Shown one piece after another: positions 61,069 to 64,000 of a DNA stretch of 64,000 nucleotides (position 1 is its first letter; the number at the start of each line of letters is the position of its first letter). The notes beneath the pieces were generated by a model. The model saw only the letters and a program-made list of their open reading frames with translations. It did no database searches and had not been told where the DNA came from. A program made the position numbers and the translations under genes. Where the stretch lies: assembly GCF_003094615.1 (NCBI RefSeq), contig NZ_QDKO01000014.1, positions 47,267 to 111,266 on the forward strand, given 5' to 3'. This DNA is from Caulobacter radicis. Lineage in GTDB: Bacteria; Pseudomonadota; Alphaproteobacteria; Caulobacterales; Caulobacteraceae.

Positions 61069-61999
61069 TGTTGCTTCCCAGGTTGTTGTAGGCGGGCGTG
61101 AAGGCGCCCGTGACGCCGACGGTGTCGGCCCCGAAGGGGTCGGACTGCAGGCAGCTTTGCGGACCCGGCATGCCGTAGAGGTTGGCGCTCATCTCGACGA
61201 CCGAACGTTCGATCAGCGAGCGCACGGCCAGTTGCACCGGCTCCAGCGCGCCCTTGCCGGCCGACAGGTCGAACAGGTTGTTGTTGGCGAAGGCGAAGAT
61301 GCCGGCGCTGACTTCGCGGCCGATCACCTGCTTCTGGTAGGAAATGACATCTTCCACCACCAGGGTGCGGCTGTTGATCAGGCGCAGGTCCATGGCGATG
61401 TTCATCACGAACACGCGGCGCTTGAAGTTGGCCTTCAGCCCGTCGGTGTCGATGTCGCCGCCGTAGAGGTCCGCGCCCGCCGAGTGGATGTTGTAGTTCA
61501 GCTCGGTGACGCCGCCGACAAGGTAGAAGTCCGAGCCGGCGACCTGGCCGGCGACGATCTTGCGATAGTCGGCCGGGGCGTCCGGCGTCGGGGCCGGGCG
61601 GTCGGAGATCAGCTTGTTGTTGGCGTACTTCAGTTCCAGTTCGGAAACCGAGGTGTCGAAGCGCTCGACCATCGGCATGCCGGCCTTGGCGAAGGCGGTC
61701 ATCGCCATCAGCGAGGCGCCTTGGGTGACCTTGCGGCCCGAACCGTCGGACTCTTCCTTGCCGGTGTAGTCGGCGATGCGGCCCACGGCGATGCGCGGGG
61801 CGGCGACGCGGTTCTGCCGGGCGTAGCTGGCCAGGCAGTTCAGCGCCGTCGAATAGGGAGTGGGGTTGGCCGTCACCGGCGCCGTGCCGATGGGGCGGGC
61901 GTAGTTGCCCGCGTCCAGGCGCTTGGGCACGCCGCCGCCGCAGGCGCTGAGCGCCGTGCAGGCCGCGGCCACCATCAGGAAGACGCGCTTAGTTGCCAT
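60995..61999 (-). CDS. hfaB: Holdfast anchor secretion lipoprotein HfaB (CsgG-like)
   Basis: HfaB is a CsgG-related outer-membrane protein needed to export HfaA and HfaD. The 334-residue product has a lipobox (TALSAC, Cys20). A CsgG-type fold follows: RIAVGRIADYTGK, GASLMAMTAFAKAGMPMVERF, VAGSDFYLVGGVTELNYNI, RVFVMNIAMDLRLINSRT and AVRSLIERSVVEMSANL. The ATG at 61999 lies inside the end of hfaA (11-base overlap) and its 3' end overlaps hfaD, so the three are translationally coupled. Confidence 0.94.
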   Translation of the reverse strand: MATKRVFLMVAAACTALSACGGGVPKRLDAGNYARPIGTAPVTANPTPYSTALNCLASYARQNRVAAPRIAVGRIADYTGKEESDGSGRKVTQGASLMAMTAFAKAGMPMVERFDTSVSELELKYANNKLISDRPAPTPDAPADYRKIVAGQVAGSDFYLVGGVTELNYNIHSAGADLYGGDIDTDGLKANFKRRVFVMNIAMDLRLINSRTLVVEDVISYQKQVIGREVSAGIFAFANNNLFDLSAGKGALEPVQLAVRSLIERSVVEMSANLYGMPGPQSCLQSDPFGADTVGVTGAFTPAYNNLGSNNAQTREDPSRWNDRSDPSVRRGRY

Positions 62000-62444
62000 T
62001 GGAGACACCGCCGTTGGTCGACGCGCCGGCGCTGACATTGCCGTTGTTGACCTGGTTGGAGTTGACGATCACCGTGTTGTTGTTGCCCTGGGTGATGACC
62101 GTCAGGTTGTTGCCGATCGCGGTCGAGCCGGAGAAGCCGCCCAGGCTGCCGACGCCCGAATAGCTGTCCAGCGAGCCCGACGAGCTGCGGCTGGAATAGA
62201 CGCTCTGGTCGCTGCCGGTGAGCATGACGCCGTCGACGATGACGCGATTGCCGTTGGCGTCGCGGGTCGAATAGTCGACGACATGGTTTTCCTGGCCGGC
62301 GACGCGGCCATAGCCGGCATTGTAGGACGCGGAGTTGCTGCTCATGGACTGGGCCACGGCGGCGCCCGAAATCAGCACGCCCGTGAGGACGGCGACCGCG
62401 CCGAGGGCCCGAACCAGGGGCTTGTTGTTCTTCTTTGAGGCCAT
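61989..62444 (-). CDS. hfaA: Holdfast anchor protein HfaA
   Basis: The 151-residue secreted protein has a signal peptide (ending GAAVAQ) and an amyloid/curlin-like Ser/Gly/Asn-rich body: NSASYNAGYGRVAG, SSRSSSGSLDSYSG, LTVITQGNNNTVIVNSNQ. HfaA forms high-molecular-weight amyloid-like complexes at the cell pole in Caulobacter. GGAG lies seven bases before the ATG. It is first in the operon. The spacer to the divergent CBS gene holds the promoter. No hfaC (ABC ATPase) follows hfaD here. Confidence 0.92.
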   Translation of the reverse strand: MASKKNNKPLVRALGAVAVLTGVLISGAAVAQSMSSNSASYNAGYGRVAGQENHVVDYSTRDANGNRVIVDGVMLTGSDQSVYSSRSSSGSLDSYSGVGSLGGFSGSTAIGNNLTVITQGNNNTVIVNSNQVNNGNVSAGASTNGGVSNGN

Positions 62445-62672
62445 GACGGGCTCCGCGACTGTCTGTCCGGGGCTTGCAAGCAACCCCCGTGCCAAAACCG
62501 GACACGCCACCATAGGCGGTAAGGTATCCAGAATTGGTTAAACGCGGCGGGGGCGGCGCATGGGGCGCGCCATGACGCGGCGCCTCGTGGCCGGGATCCC
62601 CGATCCGCCATTGATCCCGGCGCGGGTTTGCGAGACCTTCGTTATGCAAGTGCGATCAGGGAGGATTGCGTT

Positions 62673-63104
62673 TTGTTGGTGTCTCAGATCCTGAAGACCA
62701 AGGGCGACCTCGTATTCACCGCCTCGCCCCAGGAAACCGTCGGCGCGGCCGCGGCGCTTCTGCACAGCCGCAAGGTCGGCGCCATGGTGGTGCTGGAAGC
62801 CGACGAGTCCATCGCCGGCATATTGTCCGAGCGCGACATCGTGCGGCAGATCGCCAAGGAGGGCGCCGCGGCGCTGTCCAAGCCGATCTCGGCCTGCATG
62901 ACGCGCGACGTCATCTTCGCCCAGCCCGACGAGAGCGTCGACGACCTGCTGGCCAAGATGACCGACCGCCGCATCCGCCACCTGCCGGTGGCCAAGGGCG
63001 GACGCCTGGTGGGCATCATCTCGATCGGCGACCTGGTGAAATACAAGATCCAGGAAGCCCAGGCCGAGGCCGACGGGCTGAAGGCCTATATCGCCGCCGG
63101 CTGA
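62673..63104 (+). CDS. Tandem CBS-domain protein
   Basis: The 143-residue protein has two CBS motifs (about 8-62 and 73-128), with GAMVVLEADESIAGILSERD and HLPVAKGGRLVGIISIGDLV as the paired strand-helix ends. CBS pairs bind adenine nucleotides and act as energy sensors. I chose TTG at 62673 because GGGAGG stands eight bases upstream and the fold begins directly after. The upstream frame has no ribosome-binding site. No partner domain is fused. It is divergent from hfaA. Confidence 0.9.
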   Translation: MLVSQILKTKGDLVFTASPQETVGAAAALLHSRKVGAMVVLEADESIAGILSERDIVRQIAKEGAAALSKPISACMTRDVIFAQPDESVDDLLAKMTDRRIRHLPVAKGGRLVGIISIGDLVKYKIQEAQAEADGLKAYIAAG

Positions 63105-63213
63105 CGGCGGGATCTTCGCGAAGGCAAAGGGCGCTCCCTGTAGAGAGCGTGGAAGCAGGCTCGTCCTCGTCGAGGGCGGGCCTTTCTCATGAGCGCTCTT
63201 CTATATAGGGGGA

Positions 63214-63642
63214 TCAGCCGATCAGCTCGGCGCCCTGGCCGGTGACCGCGTCGGCCAGGCTGTAGCCCTCGAGCACGGCGGCGGTGGCGTCGCGGGCCCG
63301 CAGCAGGGCCTCGCGCAGGGCGCAGGTGGCCAGGTCGCTGCAATCCTCGCAGCGGCGGAAGGCGGTGCGGCTGACGCAGGGGGCCAGGGCCAGGGGGCCG
63401 TCGACCAGGCGGATGATCTCGGCGAAGCTGATCTGCTCGGCGGGGCGGGCCAGCAGATAGCCGCCGAACTTGCCGCGTCGGCTGGTCACCAGCTTGTGGC
63501 GGGCCAGGCCCAGCAGGATGGCTTCGAGGAACTTGCGGGGGGCGTCGGCGCGCAGGGCCAGTTCGCCGGCCGTGACCTGCTCTTCCGCGCGGGCCAGTTC
63601 GACCATGGCGCGCAGGGCGTAGCGGGCTTTCTGGGACAACAT
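63214..63642 (-). CDS. Rrf2-family iron-sulfur transcriptional regulator
   Basis: The 142-residue protein has a winged helix (QKARYALRAMVELA ... LLGLARHKLVTSRRGKFGGY). The Cys cluster APCVSRTAF-RRCEDCSDLATC (C89, C98, C101, C107) suits a [2Fe-2S] or [4Fe-4S] cluster, as in IscR/RirA/NsrR relatives. It could sense iron, oxygen or NO. A perfect 14-bp palindrome lies just upstream of its start (63660-63673), likely its own operator. No isc/suf genes are in view, so subgroup assignment is open. Confidence 0.9.
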   Translation of the reverse strand: MLSQKARYALRAMVELARAEEQVTAGELALRADAPRKFLEAILLGLARHKLVTSRRGKFGGYLLARPAEQISFAEIIRLVDGPLALAPCVSRTAFRRCEDCSDLATCALREALLRARDATAAVLEGYSLADAVTGQGAELIG

Positions 63643-64000
63643 CGGCGGCGTCTCTCCTTATAGAGCGCTCTATGGAGGCTGCATGGCGGGGTGTGCAAGC
63701 GGTTCCGCTTGATGAGCCCTGGCCGGGCCCTTGGCGATTCCATGCACAGATCCGCTCACAGCTAACCGGCGGGGGCGGACGAAATTGGGTTGCGGCCGGG
63801 CAGGGGGCTGTCTAGAAGCCGCACCTCGCCGCGGGGGACACGCTTCGCCGCTCGGAAATGAAGGTTTCGACTTGCATTTCGAGCGCTGGATCGCTAAGTT
63901 CCGCGGCCTCAATCGACTCGGGCAGCTGGATTGCCGACGGCCTATGGCCTTCGGGAAGGAGCGCTTTTGTTGCTTTTGAAGGGCTTCGGTTCTTCGGAAG
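63643..64000. other. Right-edge intergenic region containing the Rrf2 operator
   Basis: There is no gene I can support. It contains the palindrome described separately and a GC-poor stretch near 63900-63960. The next gene lies outside the window. Confidence 0.6.
63660..63673. promoter_or_regulatory. Perfect 14-bp palindrome, candidate Rrf2 operator
   Basis: ATAGAGCGCTCTAT is a perfect palindrome 18 bases upstream of the Rrf2 start codon. Its core GAGCGCTC recurs at 63191-63198 beyond the gene's 3' end. Confidence 0.6.

Overview
The window is high-GC alphaproteobacterial chromosome and almost certainly Caulobacter (or a very close Caulobacteraceae relative). The strongest evidence is an hfaA-hfaB-hfaD holdfast-anchor operon near the right end, supported by a TorF-type porin, a single-domain PAS protein of the MopJ type, a DUF3126 gene and GTG/TTG starts behind good Shine-Dalgarno sequences. 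No rRNA, tRNA or CRISPR array is visible.

Layout. 1-13.2 kb is core metabolism and transport: isochorismatase-family hydrolase (cut by the left edge), TorF porin, SDR dehydrogenase, queF, nitroreductase, Nudix hydrolase, cysE, a LysR regulator, DUF3126, a Phd/VapC-type toxin-antitoxin pair, an MFS transporter divergent from a TetR regulator, a GNAT acetyltransferase, an OPT transporter and a PhoH-family ATPase. 13.4-18.9 kb holds a gamma-carbonic anhydrase and a copper/heavy-metal locus: a CnrY-CnrX-CnrH-like anti-sigma/sensor/ECF sigma trio followed by copA, copB and a CusF-like protein. 19.1-29.7 kb holds a small membrane protein, a GatB/YqeY protein and a two-partner secretion system whose 2491-residue exoprotein is built from GLUG and MBG repeats.

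30.0-49.2 kb is an accessory island of visibly lower GC. It contains a Tn7-like transposition operon (tnsA-tnsB-tnsC-tniQ) in which tnsB and tnsC are broken. Next come candidate defence genes: a HEPN/RES-domain protein, a Gabija-like pair (OLD-family ATPase-TOPRIM nuclease plus UvrD-like helicase), an unusual overlapping pair (GHKL ATPase plus a 715-residue protein with SIS- and phosphoribosyltransferase-like segments) with a helical neighbour, an AbiJ-N/PD-(D/E)XK nuclease, and a frameshifted FRG-domain gene. The GHKL/phosphoribosyltransferase-like pair is the best candidate here for a poorly described system.

49.5-64 kb returns to core-like genes: GMC oxidoreductase, aldo/keto reductase, methyltransferase, PAS protein, a secreted Cys/Gly/Asn-rich protein, M16 peptidase lipoprotein, a class C beta-lactamase-fold hydrolase, hfaDBA, a CBS-domain protein and an Rrf2 regulator. 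Two families of palindromic intergenic repeats are scattered through the core parts (2.9, 5.3, 51.2, 55.2 and 59.8 kb) and I found none inside the island. All five frameshifts I found are inside the island, and each is explained by one missing base.
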